A stretch of 33,963 nucleotides of DNA, from the NCBI GenBank assembly GCA_018240635.1, contig JAFEFJ010000009.1, positions 1 through 33,963 on the forward strand, in the 5' to 3' direction. The stretch's first letter is position 1. The number at the start of each line of letters is the position of its first letter. A program made the translations under genes and the position numbers. Below, piece by piece: positions 15,209 through 23,211 of the stretch. The notes beneath the pieces were generated by a model. The model was not told the origin of the DNA, made no database searches, and was given only the letters and a program-made list of their open reading frames with translations. The DNA is from Pseudomonadota bacterium (GTDB taxonomy: Bacteria > Pseudomonadota > Alphaproteobacteria > Acetobacterales > Acetobacteraceae).

Positions 15209-15934
15209 ATGGGCGCCGGATTCCTCGGCGTTGTCTTCGATGTCGACGGCGTGCTGGTCGACAGCCCGCACGAGCGCGCATGGCGCGAGGCGCTGCCGCC
15301 CTTCGCCGATCCCGGGGGCTTCACCACCGCGTTCTATCAGGCGCATGTCGCGGGCAAGCCCCGCCTAGCTGGGGCGCGGGCGGCGCTGGAGCGGCTCGGC
15401 CCGCCCGGCGCGGTTGCGCGCGCGCAGGACTATGCCGATGCGAAGCAGCGCCTGATCGAACGCCTGATCGCGGAAGGCGCGTTCCATGCCTTCCCCGATG
15501 CGCTGCGCCTGGTCGCGGCGCTGCGCGCGATGGGGATGAAGCTCGCGCTGGCTTCGTCCTCGCGCAACGCGGCGGCGATGCTGCGGCAGGTCGCGATGCC
15601 GGACGGGCGCACGCTGCTTGCGATGTTCGACGCCGATCTCAGCGGCCGCCCCGTGCCGCGCGGCAAGCCCGATCCGGCGCTGTTCCTGCTGTCCGCGGAG
15701 GCGCTCGCGCTGCCGCCCGCGCGCTGCGTGGTGGTGGAGGACGCGCCGGCCGGCATCCGCGCCGCGCGCGCGGGCGGCATGGCGGCACTCGGCATCGCGC
15801 GCCTGCACGATGCCGCGCTGCTGCGCGAAGCGGGCGCGGACCTGGTGCTGACGCGCCTCGACGGCCTGGACACGTCCGCGCTTGCCGAGGGCGTGCTGCG
15901 CGCGCGCCCCGATCAGGAGAACGCCGATGCTTAA
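15209..15934 (+). CDS. HAD hydrolase, beta-phosphoglucomutase-like
   Basis: This 241-residue HAD subfamily I enzyme has the nucleophile motif FDVDGV (D11, D13), the motif II serine in LASSS, lysine in RGKPDP and the acidic pair in VVEDAPAGI. The cap start HERAW matches the HFRAW of Lactococcus beta-phosphoglucomutase, where the histidine relays protons; two residues fewer separate it from the nucleophile here. Its place between phosphoketolase and a GH65 phosphorylase fits conversion of beta-glucose-1-phosphate to glucose-6-phosphate. A simple sugar-phosphate phosphatase is the alternative. The next gene begins inside its last codons (8-nt overlap), indicating tight coupling. Confidence 0.85.
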   Translation: MGAGFLGVVFDVDGVLVDSPHERAWREALPPFADPGGFTTAFYQAHVAGKPRLAGARAALERLGPPGAVARAQDYADAKQRLIERLIAEGAFHAFPDALRLVAALRAMGMKLALASSSRNAAAMLRQVAMPDGRTLLAMFDADLSGRPVPRGKPDPALFLLSAEALALPPARCVVVEDAPAGIRAARAGGMAALGIARLHDAALLREAGADLVLTRLDGLDTSALAEGVLRARPDQENADA

Positions 15935-18212
15935 GGCAATGATGCCGACGCAGGAGCCGGGTTGGACGCTGGTCCACGAAGGCTACAACGTGCTGACCGA
16001 GAACGCGGTGGAGTCCCGCTTCGCCCTCGGCAACGGGTTCATCGGAATGCGTGCCGCGCGATCCGTCAGCCGCGGTCCGACCTGGACGAGCTGGCTTGGC
16101 TATATCCGCTGGGCGTCCTGGCCGCGCTGCTACCTGGCGGGATTGTTCGACGTGCCCAACACGGTGCCGCCGGTGCCCGCGCTGGTGCCGATCGCGGACT
16201 GGTCGCGCGTGCGCGTCCTGGTGGACGGCGAGTCGCTGCTGGCGCGCGACAGCGACGCGATCGTCGCTTCTCGCACGCTGGACATGCGCCGCGGCGTGCT
16301 GCTGGGCGCCTGGACCGACCGCACGCCCGCAGGCGTCGCCGCCACCGGGCAGGAACTGCGGCTGCTGTCGCTCGCCGACCGCTCGGTGGGCATGCAGGTG
16401 CAGCGCGCGGTTCTCGGCTTCGATGGCGCGGAGGTGCAGGTGGAGGCGAGCTTCGGCCTCGCCGGCCTCGGGATGGACCCGGTGACGCTGCACGACGATC
16501 TGGGCGTGTGGCGCACCGAGGGAACCAGGAAAGCCGTCGCGATGGCCGGTGCCGCGACGCTGCACGTGGATGGCAAGGTGGTGCCGCCCGAACGGCCGTT
16601 CCCATTGCGTTGGGTGTGGCGCTTCCGCTCGCGCGCCGGGCAGGTGGCGGAACTCGACCGTTTCGTCGCCGTCACGCGCGCCGACGCGGCGAACGAAGAC
16701 CCCGCGCCCGCCGCGCGGGCGGCGATGGCGCGCACCCGCGCGCTGGGCTGGCGCGCGGTGCTGGCCCAGCACGAGGCGGCGTGGCAGGCGCGCTGGGACG
16801 AAGGCGGCGTGACCATCGCGGGCGACGACGAGGCGCAGCGCGCCTTGCGCTTCGCGATCTATCATCTCACGAGCGCGGTCAACCCGAACGACGAGCGGGT
16901 TTCGATCGGCGCGCGCGGCCTGACGGGCGACGCCTATTTCGGCCATGTCTTCTGGGACACCGAGATCTATCTGCTGCCCTTCTACGTCGCGACCTGGCCC
17001 GAGGCGGCGCGCGCCCTGCTGATGTACCGCTTCCACACGCTGAACGGCGCGCGCGCCAAGGCGGCGAAGGGCGGCTGGAAGGGCGCGCTCTATCCTTGGG
17101 AGTCCGCCGACACCGGGGAGGAAACCACGCCCGACAGCGTGCTCGGGCCAAATGGTCAGCCGGTGGAGATACTGACCGGAAAGATGGAGCATCACATCAG
17201 CGCCGATGTCTCCTATGCGGTCTGGCAGTACTGGCTCGCCACGGGCGATGACGATTTCTTCCTGCGCGCGGGCGCGGAGATCGTGCTGGAGACCGCTCGG
17301 TTCTGGGCCTCGCGCGCGGTGGCCGAGGCGGACGGGCAGCGGCATATCCGCCACGTGATCGGCCCCGACGAGTACCACGAGGACGTGGACGACAATGCCT
17401 TCACCAACATGATGGCGCGCTGGAACATCGCGCGCGGGCTGGAGACGGCGGCGCTGCTCGACGCGCGCTGGCCGGACCGGGCGGCGGCGCTGCGCGAAAG
17501 CCTGGCGCTGCACGATGCCGAACTGAGCGACTGGCACGACGCGACCGTGCGGATCGCCACCGGCTTCGATCCGGCGAGCGGGCTGTTCGAGGAGTTCGCG
17601 GGCTTTCATGCGCTGGAGCCGGTCGATCTTGCGGCGTTCGCCGGCCAGCCCGGGCCGATCGACATGCTGATCGGCCGCGAGCGGACGCAGCGTTCGCAGG
17701 TGGTGAAGCAGGCTGACGTGGTGGCGCTGATCGGGCTGCTGCCGGAAGTGTTCCCGGGCGATACGGCCGAACGAAACTTCCGCCACTATGCGCCGCGCTG
17801 CGCGGACGGCAGTTCGCTCAGCGCGTCGATGCATGCGTTGGCCGCCGCGCGGCTGGGCGATACCGCGATGGCGCTGCACTATCTGCGCCGGGGAGCGGCG
17901 CTCGATCTCGATCCCGATCCGCAGAGCGCGGGCGGCGTGCGCATCGCTGGCCTGGGCGGGCTGTGGCAGGCCGCGGTGATGGGCTTCGGCGGCCTGCACC
18001 TGGCTGCGGAACGGCCGCGCCTTGCGCCCAGGCTGCCGGCGGAATGGCGGGAACTGTCCTTCCGCGCCTGCTGGCGGGGGCGGCGCTTCGCGGTGCGCGC
18101 AACGCCGGCCGACCTGTCCGTGACGCTGATTGCGGGTGCTGCGATGGAAATCGAGATGGCGGGCGCGGTGCGCCGGCTCGATCCCGGCGCGACCGTCACG
18201 GTGAAGCTGTAG
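15927..18212 (+). CDS. GH65 family disaccharide phosphorylase
   Basis: The 761-residue product has the GH65 layout: an N-terminal beta-sandwich (to about residue 270), a linker, an (alpha/alpha)6 barrel and a short C-terminal beta domain. In the barrel, GPDEYHEDVDDNAFTN supplies the general acid E482, and VVKQADV (residues 592-598) is the phosphate-site signature; GHVFWDTEIYLLPF is also typical. GH65 phosphorylases invert alpha-glucosides (trehalose, maltose, kojibiose, nigerose) with phosphate to beta-glucose-1-phosphate plus glucose; which sugar is used cannot be read here. There is no signal peptide, so it acts in the cytosol. AGGAG sits seven bases before the ATG at 15927, inside the HAD gene. 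The adjacent mutase-like gene supports phosphorylase over hydrolase activity. Confidence 0.92.
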   Translation: MLKAMMPTQEPGWTLVHEGYNVLTENAVESRFALGNGFIGMRAARSVSRGPTWTSWLGYIRWASWPRCYLAGLFDVPNTVPPVPALVPIADWSRVRVLVDGESLLARDSDAIVASRTLDMRRGVLLGAWTDRTPAGVAATGQELRLLSLADRSVGMQVQRAVLGFDGAEVQVEASFGLAGLGMDPVTLHDDLGVWRTEGTRKAVAMAGAATLHVDGKVVPPERPFPLRWVWRFRSRAGQVAELDRFVAVTRADAANEDPAPAARAAMARTRALGWRAVLAQHEAAWQARWDEGGVTIAGDDEAQRALRFAIYHLTSAVNPNDERVSIGARGLTGDAYFGHVFWDTEIYLLPFYVATWPEAARALLMYRFHTLNGARAKAAKGGWKGALYPWESADTGEETTPDSVLGPNGQPVEILTGKMEHHISADVSYAVWQYWLATGDDDFFLRAGAEIVLETARFWASRAVAEADGQRHIRHVIGPDEYHEDVDDNAFTNMMARWNIARGLETAALLDARWPDRAAALRESLALHDAELSDWHDATVRIATGFDPASGLFEEFAGFHALEPVDLAAFAGQPGPIDMLIGRERTQRSQVVKQADVVALIGLLPEVFPGDTAERNFRHYAPRCADGSSLSASMHALAAARLGDTAMALHYLRRGAALDLDPDPQSAGGVRIAGLGGLWQAAVMGFGGLHLAAERPRLAPRLPAEWRELSFRACWRGRRFAVRATPADLSVTLIAGAAMEIEMAGAVRRLDPGATVTVKL

Positions 18213-18222
18213 CGTCCCCATC

Positions 18223-18236
18223 CCCCGCGCGCGGGG
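18223..18236 (+). terminator. Palindrome after GH65 gene, possible terminator
   Basis: CCCCGCGCGCGGGG is a 14-base perfect palindrome 11 bases after the GH65 stop, in the 93-base gap before the amidohydrolase gene. There is no T-run, and a hairpin would need a tight loop, so this is only a weak candidate for the end of the xfp operon. Confidence 0.25.
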
Positions 18237-18305
18237 CTACCCGAAGCGCGCCGCGCGCCGTATGGGACAGTGATCGTTCTGCGGGGCGGAACAGCGGGGG
18301 CGGCG

Positions 18306-19331
18306 ATGAAGGCGGTCTATTCCGATCAGGCGGGCGGCCACGACCCGAAGCGGTTCGTGCTGCGCGGCAAGTTCGCGCCGGGCGAGGAACGGCCCGAACG
18401 CGCCGAGCGGCTGATCGCCGGGCTGCGCGCCGGCGGGCACGAATTGCGGCAGGCCGAAGCCTTCGGCCAGGGCCCGCGCCTCGCGGTCCACACGCCGGAC
18501 TACCTGCGCTTCCTGGAGGAATCCGCCGCCGAATGGCGCGCGCTGGCCGACGCCTCGGACGAGGTGCTGGGCAACGCCCATCCGGTCCGCCGCGCCGGCA
18601 CCATGCCGTCCTCGATCGTCGGGCGCGCCGGCTGGTTCATGCAGGACATGGCCTGCGGCATCGGGCCGGGAAGCTGGGCCGCGATCGCGAGCGCGACCGA
18701 CGTGGCGGTGACCGCCGCCGAATTGCTGCTGGGCGGCGAGCGCGCCGCCTACGCGCTGTGCCGCCCGCCCGGGCATCACGCCTATCGCGACATCGCGGGC
18801 GGGCACTGCTTCCTGAACAACACCGCGATCGCCGCGCAGCATCTGCGCGCGGCGCATCCGCGCGTCGCGATCCTGGACATCGACATCCACCACGGCAACG
18901 GCACGCAGGCGATCTTCTACGACCGCGCCGACGTGCTGACCGTGTCCGTCCATGCCGATCCGTCGGTGTTCTACCCGTATTTCTGGGGCTACCCGCACGA
19001 GCGCGGCGAGGGCGCGGGGGAGGGCTGCAACCTCAACCTGCCGATCCCGCGCGGCGCTTCGGACGAGGTGTTCCTCTCGGCCATCGACGCCGCCGCGCCC
19101 ACCATCCGCGCCTTCGTGCCCGGCGTGCTGGTGGTGGCGCTCGGGCTCGACGCCTCGGTGGAGGACCCGTTCGCGGGCGCCGCCGTCACGACCGATGGAT
19201 TCCGGCGCGCGGGGCAGGCGGTGGCGCGGCTCGGCCTGCCGACGCTGTTCGTGCAGGAGGGCGGCTACCTTTCGCCATCCCTGGGGTCCAACCTTCAGGC
19301 CGTGCTCGGGGGGTTTGAAGCGGCGGCCTGA
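18306..19331 (+). CDS. aphA: Acetylpolyamine amidohydrolase / histone-deacetylase family
   Basis: The 341-residue product is the same length as Mycoplana acetylpolyamine amidohydrolase and follows it closely. This zinc enzyme removes acetyl groups from acetylputrescine, acetylspermidine and related amines. The paired histidines are H157-H158 in CRPPGHHAY; the zinc ligands are D193 and H195 in DIDIHHGNGTQ, and D282 in GLDASVEDP; FVQEGGYL closes the site. All active-site residues are intact. HPVRRAGT near residue 97 is typical of the polyamine group rather than AcuC. The ATG at 18306 has a G-rich run just upstream. It is separated by 71 bases and a hairpin from the flavin monooxygenase genes, so joint function is unclear. 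Confidence 0.87.
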   Translation: MKAVYSDQAGGHDPKRFVLRGKFAPGEERPERAERLIAGLRAGGHELRQAEAFGQGPRLAVHTPDYLRFLEESAAEWRALADASDEVLGNAHPVRRAGTMPSSIVGRAGWFMQDMACGIGPGSWAAIASATDVAVTAAELLLGGERAAYALCRPPGHHAYRDIAGGHCFLNNTAIAAQHLRAAHPRVAILDIDIHHGNGTQAIFYDRADVLTVSVHADPSVFYPYFWGYPHERGEGAGEGCNLNLPIPRGASDEVFLSAIDAAAPTIRAFVPGVLVVALGLDASVEDPFAGAAVTTDGFRRAGQAVARLGLPTLFVQEGGYLSPSLGSNLQAVLGGFEAAA

Positions 19332-19332
19332 A

Positions 19333-19353
19333 CGCCGGGCGCTCCGCCCGGTG
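19333..19353 (+). terminator. Hairpin just after amidohydrolase gene
   Basis: CCGGGCG (19335-19341) pairs with CGCCCGG (19345-19351) around CTC. The stem extends by a G-T wobble and a C-G pair to 19333/19353. It begins two bases after the stop codon. There is no T-run, but position and strength suit a terminator or 3' stabiliser. Confidence 0.4.
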
Positions 19354-19402
19354 GCACCGATCTTGCTCCGTCTGCCGACACTTTCGGCCGAAGGAGCGGT
19401 GG

Positions 19403-20749
19403 ATGCCCAGGAAGATGCATCTCGCGTTCGACGTGTCCTACGCGCACATGGACGGGCGCTGGCGCATGCCGGGCTCCGCCTGGAAGGACCGCCGCTATCC
19501 GGACGTGGACACGTTCGAGGAGATCGCGCGCATCTGCGAGCGCGGGCTGCTCGACCTGCTGTTCTCGGGCGACGGCACGGGCGTGCCCTGCACCTGGCAG
19601 GGGAAGCCGGACGACGCGATCCGCTGGGGCATCAGTTGGCCGCGCCAGGACCTGAGCCCGCTGATGGTGGCGATGTCGCGCGTGACGAAGCATCTGGGCT
19701 TCGGCGTGACCTACTCCACCAGCTTCATGCACCCCTACTACCTGGCGCGGCACCTGAATTCGCTCGATCACGTCACCGGCGGGCGCGTCGCGTTCAACGT
19801 GATCACCTCCACCCGCAAATCCGATTTCGAGAACTACGGCTTCACCGAATTGCCCGATCACGGCGAGCGCTACGACCGGATGGAGGAGTTCATCGAGGTC
19901 TGCCGCCAGTTGTGGGACAGCGTGCCGGCGGACGCGATGGTGTGGGACTTCGACAGCGGCGTGGTGGGCGACCCGTCGAAGGTGCGCAACGTCGATCACG
20001 AAGGCCGGTTCTTCAAGGTGCGCGGCCCGCTGAACACGCCGCCCTCGCCGCAGGGCCGGCCGATCCTGGTGCAGGCCGGCGGCTCGCCCCGCGGCATCAA
20101 GGCCGCCGCCGCGATCGTCGATGTGGCATTCGGCGCCGACATGGCGCTGGAGCTTCAGATCCGCCAGCGCGAGACCTTCGACCGCGAGCTGGCGGCGATC
20201 GGCCGCGACCCGCAGAAGGTGGGCATCCTGTGGCAGCAGCCCGTCGTGGTGGCCGAGACCGAGGCCGAGGCGGTGGCGCAGCGCGAGCTTCTGCTGACCG
20301 CGATCCCGCGCGAGGGCGCGGGCGTCTATCTGTCGCACAATTCCGGCTACGACTTCTCGACGCTGCCGCAATGGTTCACGCTGGGCGAGCTGCACGAGCA
20401 GATCGTCGCCACCAACGCCTCGCCCGTGGGCTTCGTGCACGAGATGGCGCTGCGCTTCGGCCGCGACATGCCGATCTCCCGCGACGATTTCTTCGATCAC
20501 GGCCTGCGCGCGGCGACCGGCTACCAGAACACGCTGGCGGGCAATCCCGCGCAGGTGGCGGACCGGCTGGAGGAGGTGTTCGAGGCGACCGGCAGCCGCG
20601 GCGGCTTCATGCTGGGCCACACCGTCTCGATGCCCGACGACCTGACCCGGCTGGTCGATCTGCTTGTTCCGGAACTGCAGCGCCGGGGACGCTTCCGTAC
20701 CGCCTACAAAGGCCGCACACTGCGCGAGAACCTGCTGGACGACGAATGA
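19403..20749 (+). CDS. Flavin-dependent monooxygenase, NtaA/SnaA/DszA family (first)
   Basis: This 448-residue bacterial-luciferase-like TIM barrel belongs to the NtaA/SnaA/DszA group, whose members use reduced FMN and oxygen to oxidise N- or S-containing substrates. Family stretches are FGVTYSTSFMHPYYLARHL, HVTGGRVAFNVITS (about residues 127-140), NYGF...ERYDRMEEFIEV, RGPLNTPPSPQGRPILVQAGGS and, at the end, LLVPELQRRGRFRTAYKG. AAGGAG lies six bases before the ATG. A separate flavin reductase is normally needed; none is in the window. It leads a tight three-gene unit with the PhyH dioxygenase and a second monooxygenase. The substrate is unknown. Confidence 0.88.
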   Translation: MPRKMHLAFDVSYAHMDGRWRMPGSAWKDRRYPDVDTFEEIARICERGLLDLLFSGDGTGVPCTWQGKPDDAIRWGISWPRQDLSPLMVAMSRVTKHLGFGVTYSTSFMHPYYLARHLNSLDHVTGGRVAFNVITSTRKSDFENYGFTELPDHGERYDRMEEFIEVCRQLWDSVPADAMVWDFDSGVVGDPSKVRNVDHEGRFFKVRGPLNTPPSPQGRPILVQAGGSPRGIKAAAAIVDVAFGADMALELQIRQRETFDRELAAIGRDPQKVGILWQQPVVVAETEAEAVAQRELLLTAIPREGAGVYLSHNSGYDFSTLPQWFTLGELHEQIVATNASPVGFVHEMALRFGRDMPISRDDFFDHGLRAATGYQNTLAGNPAQVADRLEEVFEATGSRGGFMLGHTVSMPDDLTRLVDLLVPELQRRGRFRTAYKGRTLRENLLDDE

Positions 20750-20769
20750 ATGCGGCGAGGAGGATGACG

Positions 20770-21597
20770 ATGGCCGGCACCGTTACCGACGAAACCCTGG
20801 CGGACCAGCTCGCGCGGCTGCGCCCCGCCTACGAGCGCGACGGCGCGGTCTGCGTGCGCGGCGCGTTTTCCCCGGAATGGATCGCGGCGCTGGAGCGCGG
20901 GATGGAGGAGAACCTCGCGCATCCCGGCCCCTGGGCGAAGCACTACACGGCGGAAGGCAAGCCCGGCCATTTCTTCGGCGACTACTGCAACTGGCGCCGG
21001 ATCGAGGGCTACCGCGAGTTCCTGCTGCACTCCCCGGCCGCCGAGATCGCCGGGCGGCTGATGGGCAGCCGCAAGGTGAACCTGTTCCACGAGCATGTGC
21101 TGGTGAAGGAGCCGGGCACCGAGGAACCGACGCCCTGGCACCACGACCAGCCGTACTGGACGGTGGACGGGGCGCAGGTGTGCAGCCTGTGGACGCCGCT
21201 CGATCCGGTGGCGCGCGACACCGCGGTGGAGTTCGTCGCGGGCTCGCACCTGTGGGGCAAGCACTTCGCGCCGGCCAGCTTCTCGGACTCCAAGCCGCGC
21301 GAGGGCACGGGGCTTGAGCCGGTTCCCGACATCGCGGGCAACCCGGACAAGTACGAGCTGATCGGCTGGGACCTGGAGCCGGGCGACTGCATCGTCTTCC
21401 ACGGCCTGACGCTGCACGGCGCGCCCGGCAACAGGCGAAAGGGCCGCCGCCGCGCCTTCGCGTCCCGCTGGACGGGCGACGACGTCACCTTCGTCCTGCG
21501 TCCCGGCTACATGTCCCCGCCGCCGCCCGAGGACGCGCCGCCGGTGGGCGCGCCGATGGACAGCGACGTCTATCCGGTGGTGTGGCGGGCCGCCTGA
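20770..21597 (+). CDS. Phytanoyl-CoA dioxygenase (PhyH) family Fe(II)/2OG oxygenase
   Basis: The 275-residue product is a cupin-type non-haem iron, 2-oxoglutarate-dependent oxygenase. The facial triad is visible: H124 and D126 in PWHHDQPYW, and H216 in HGLTLHGAPGN. VNLFHEHVLVKEPG and VEFVAGSHLWGK are family features. I chose the ATG at 20770 because CGAGGAGG (20756-20763) lies six bases upstream; an in-frame ATG at 20746 overlapping the preceding stop and one at 20764 are less well placed. Bacterial PhyH proteins hydroxylate or demethylate varied small molecules, so phytanoyl-CoA need not be the substrate. It sits between two flavin monooxygenases and overlaps or abuts both, suggesting sequential oxidation of one compound. 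Confidence 0.87.
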   Translation: MAGTVTDETLADQLARLRPAYERDGAVCVRGAFSPEWIAALERGMEENLAHPGPWAKHYTAEGKPGHFFGDYCNWRRIEGYREFLLHSPAAEIAGRLMGSRKVNLFHEHVLVKEPGTEEPTPWHHDQPYWTVDGAQVCSLWTPLDPVARDTAVEFVAGSHLWGKHFAPASFSDSKPREGTGLEPVPDIAGNPDKYELIGWDLEPGDCIVFHGLTLHGAPGNRRKGRRRAFASRWTGDDVTFVLRPGYMSPPPPEDAPPVGAPMDSDVYPVVWRAA

Positions 21598-21599
21598 CG

Positions 21600-22913
21600 A
21601 TGGCAGCCAAGCCGTTCCATCTGGGACTGTTCCTGCAAGGCTCCAGCGCGCAGGCCTGGGGCGAGCCGTGGACCGGGCATATCGGCGAAAGCTGGATGCA
21701 GCCGAAACTGTTCCTGGATATCGCGCAGGCGCTGGAACGCGCCTGCTTCGATTACCTGCTGCTGGAGGACAGTTCCTATATCGGCGAGAGCTATAAGGGC
21801 TCGCGCGAGATCTACCTGCACAACGGCATCGCGGTGCCGCGCCAGGACCCTTCGGTGGTGGCGGCGCTGATGACATCCGTCACCACGCGGCTCGGCATCG
21901 TTCCCACCTTCGGCACCTTTGCCTATCCGCCCTATCTGCTGGCGCGGCTGATGGCGACGCTTGATCAGGTCTCGGCCGGGCGGATCGGCTGGAACATGGT
22001 GACCGGCAGCTCCGACTATGCCGCGCGCAATTTCGGGCTGGACGGGATGCCGGAGCACGATCTGCGCTACGACATGGCCGACGAATACATGCAGGTAGTG
22101 AACGGGCTCTGGGATTCCTGGGAGCCGGGCGCGCTGGTCGCCGACGCCGAGGGCGGGATGCTGGTGGACCACACCAAGGTCCGGCAGATCGACTTCGAGG
22201 GAAAGTGGTTCCGCGTGCGCGGGCCGCTGAACTCGGGGCCGTGCCCGCAGGGGCGACCGGTGATCGCGCAGGCGGGAGGATCGCCGCGCGGGCGCGATTT
22301 CGCCGCGGCCAACGCGGACACGATCGTGGCGCATGTGAAGGGTGTGGCGGCGATGCGCGCCTATCGCGACGACGTGCGCCGGCGGATGGTCGCGCAGGGG
22401 CGCGATCCCGACCGCTGCAAGATCCTGTTCCTGGTCGATCCGATCATCGGCGAGACCCGCGCCGACGCCGAGGCGCTGCGCGACCGCCGCCGCGCGCGCG
22501 AGGCCACGCAGGTGGACCGCAAGCTCGCGTTCCTGGGCAAGATCACCAACATCGATTTCGGCCGGTTCGACCTGGATGCACCGGTCGCCGACCTGACGAC
22601 GAACGGGCACCAGCAGACGCTGGACGAATTCAAGCGCCGCGGCGCGGGCAAGACGCTGCGCGAGGCGATGCTGACCTACAACGCCGAGGGCGGGTCGGTG
22701 TCGCTGTGCGGCTCCCCCGACGACCTGGCGGCGCAGATGGCGGAGGCGATGGAGGAAGCGGGCGGCGACGGCTTCCTGTTCTCGATGCCCGACATCAGCC
22801 GCCGCCGCATCGCCGAGATCGAGGACGGGCTCGTGCCCGCGCTGCAACGCCGCGGGCTGACGCGGCGGGCGTACGAGCACGCGATGTTCCGGGACAACCT
22901 GCTGGCGTTCTGA
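21600..22913 (+). CDS. Flavin-dependent monooxygenase, NtaA/SnaA/DszA family (second)
   Basis: The 437-residue product belongs to the same family as the one at 19403 but is clearly diverged. It has FGTFAYPPYLLARLMATLD, VSAGRIGWNMVTGSSDYAARNFG (about residues 125-147), RYDMADEYMQVV, RGPLNSGPCPQGRPVIAQAGGS and a similar end, LVPALQRRGLTRRAYEH. The paralogues are too different to be a recent duplication, so they probably do different steps or different substrates. The ATG begins three bases after the PhyH stop and has only a weak ribosome-binding site, so translation is likely coupled. No flavin reductase or transporter follows; a toxin-antitoxin pair does. Confidence 0.88.
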   Translation: MAAKPFHLGLFLQGSSAQAWGEPWTGHIGESWMQPKLFLDIAQALERACFDYLLLEDSSYIGESYKGSREIYLHNGIAVPRQDPSVVAALMTSVTTRLGIVPTFGTFAYPPYLLARLMATLDQVSAGRIGWNMVTGSSDYAARNFGLDGMPEHDLRYDMADEYMQVVNGLWDSWEPGALVADAEGGMLVDHTKVRQIDFEGKWFRVRGPLNSGPCPQGRPVIAQAGGSPRGRDFAAANADTIVAHVKGVAAMRAYRDDVRRRMVAQGRDPDRCKILFLVDPIIGETRADAEALRDRRRAREATQVDRKLAFLGKITNIDFGRFDLDAPVADLTTNGHQQTLDEFKRRGAGKTLREAMLTYNAEGGSVSLCGSPDDLAAQMAEAMEEAGGDGFLFSMPDISRRRIAEIEDGLVPALQRRGLTRRAYEHAMFRDNLLAF

Positions 22914-22940
22914 AGGGGCCGGCCTCGACAACGGGGGACG

Positions 22941-22965
22941 AATTAGCTAAATAAGTTGGCTAATT
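22941..22965 (+). promoter_or_regulatory. Palindromic operator/promoter of toxin-antitoxin pair
   Basis: AATTAGC (22941-22947) and GCTAATT (22959-22965) are a perfect inverted repeat. Inside it are two tandem near-palindromic octamers, TTAGCTAA (22943-22950) and TTGGCTAA (22956-22963). The patch is strikingly A+T-rich for this DNA and ends just before the antitoxin ribosome-binding site. Phd/YefM antitoxins usually repress their own operon from such sites. Confidence 0.6.
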
Positions 22966-22976
22966 CGGAGGCGGTC

Positions 22977-23207
22977 ATGACGACAGTCACGATCCACACG
23001 GCCAAAACCACGTTGTCGCAGCTGATCGCGCGCGTCGAAGCCGGGGAGGAGATCGTCCTGGCGCGTGGCAAGGTGCCGGTGGCGAAGCTGGTTCCGATAA
23101 ACACGATGCCTGCGCAGCGCCGGTTCGGCGCCCTTCGGGGCGTGGTGAGCGTGGGGCCTGAATTCTTCGAGCCGCTTCCGGAACCGGAACTCGCGCTCTG
23201 GGAGTAG
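22977..23207 (+). CDS. Phd/YefM-family antitoxin
   Basis: This 76-residue protein has the Phd/YefM pattern: an N-terminal DNA-binding fold (VTIHTAKTTLSQLIARVEAGEEIVLARG) with KVPVAKLVP, then a Pro/Glu-rich flexible tail (FFEPLPEPELALWE) expected to wrap the toxin. CGGAGG lies five bases before the ATG; an in-frame TTG at 22956 lies within the operator and is unlikely to be used. The PIN-domain gene begins four bases after its stop, the standard antitoxin-first order. It should neutralise the toxin and repress the operon through the palindromes just upstream. Confidence 0.87.
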   Translation: MTTVTIHTAKTTLSQLIARVEAGEEIVLARGKVPVAKLVPINTMPAQRRFGALRGVVSVGPEFFEPLPEPELALWE

Positions 23208-23211
23208 CGGC

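Noticed and set aside
12843-15368. Long alternative plus-strand frame across the phosphoketolase gene
   Set aside because: The in-frame phosphoketolase is recognisable end to end with intact motifs; the other frame is a composition artefact rich in Arg, Ala and Gly.
15639-18221. Long minus-strand frame opposite the GH65 gene
   Set aside because: The product is His/Arg/Gln-rich without any family features, while the plus strand encodes a complete GH65 enzyme.
20746-20769. ATGA-overlap start for the PhyH gene
   Set aside because: No ribosome-binding site precedes it, whereas CGAGGAGG lies correctly before the ATG at 20770. The overlap could still be used through coupling, so this is a preference rather than proof.
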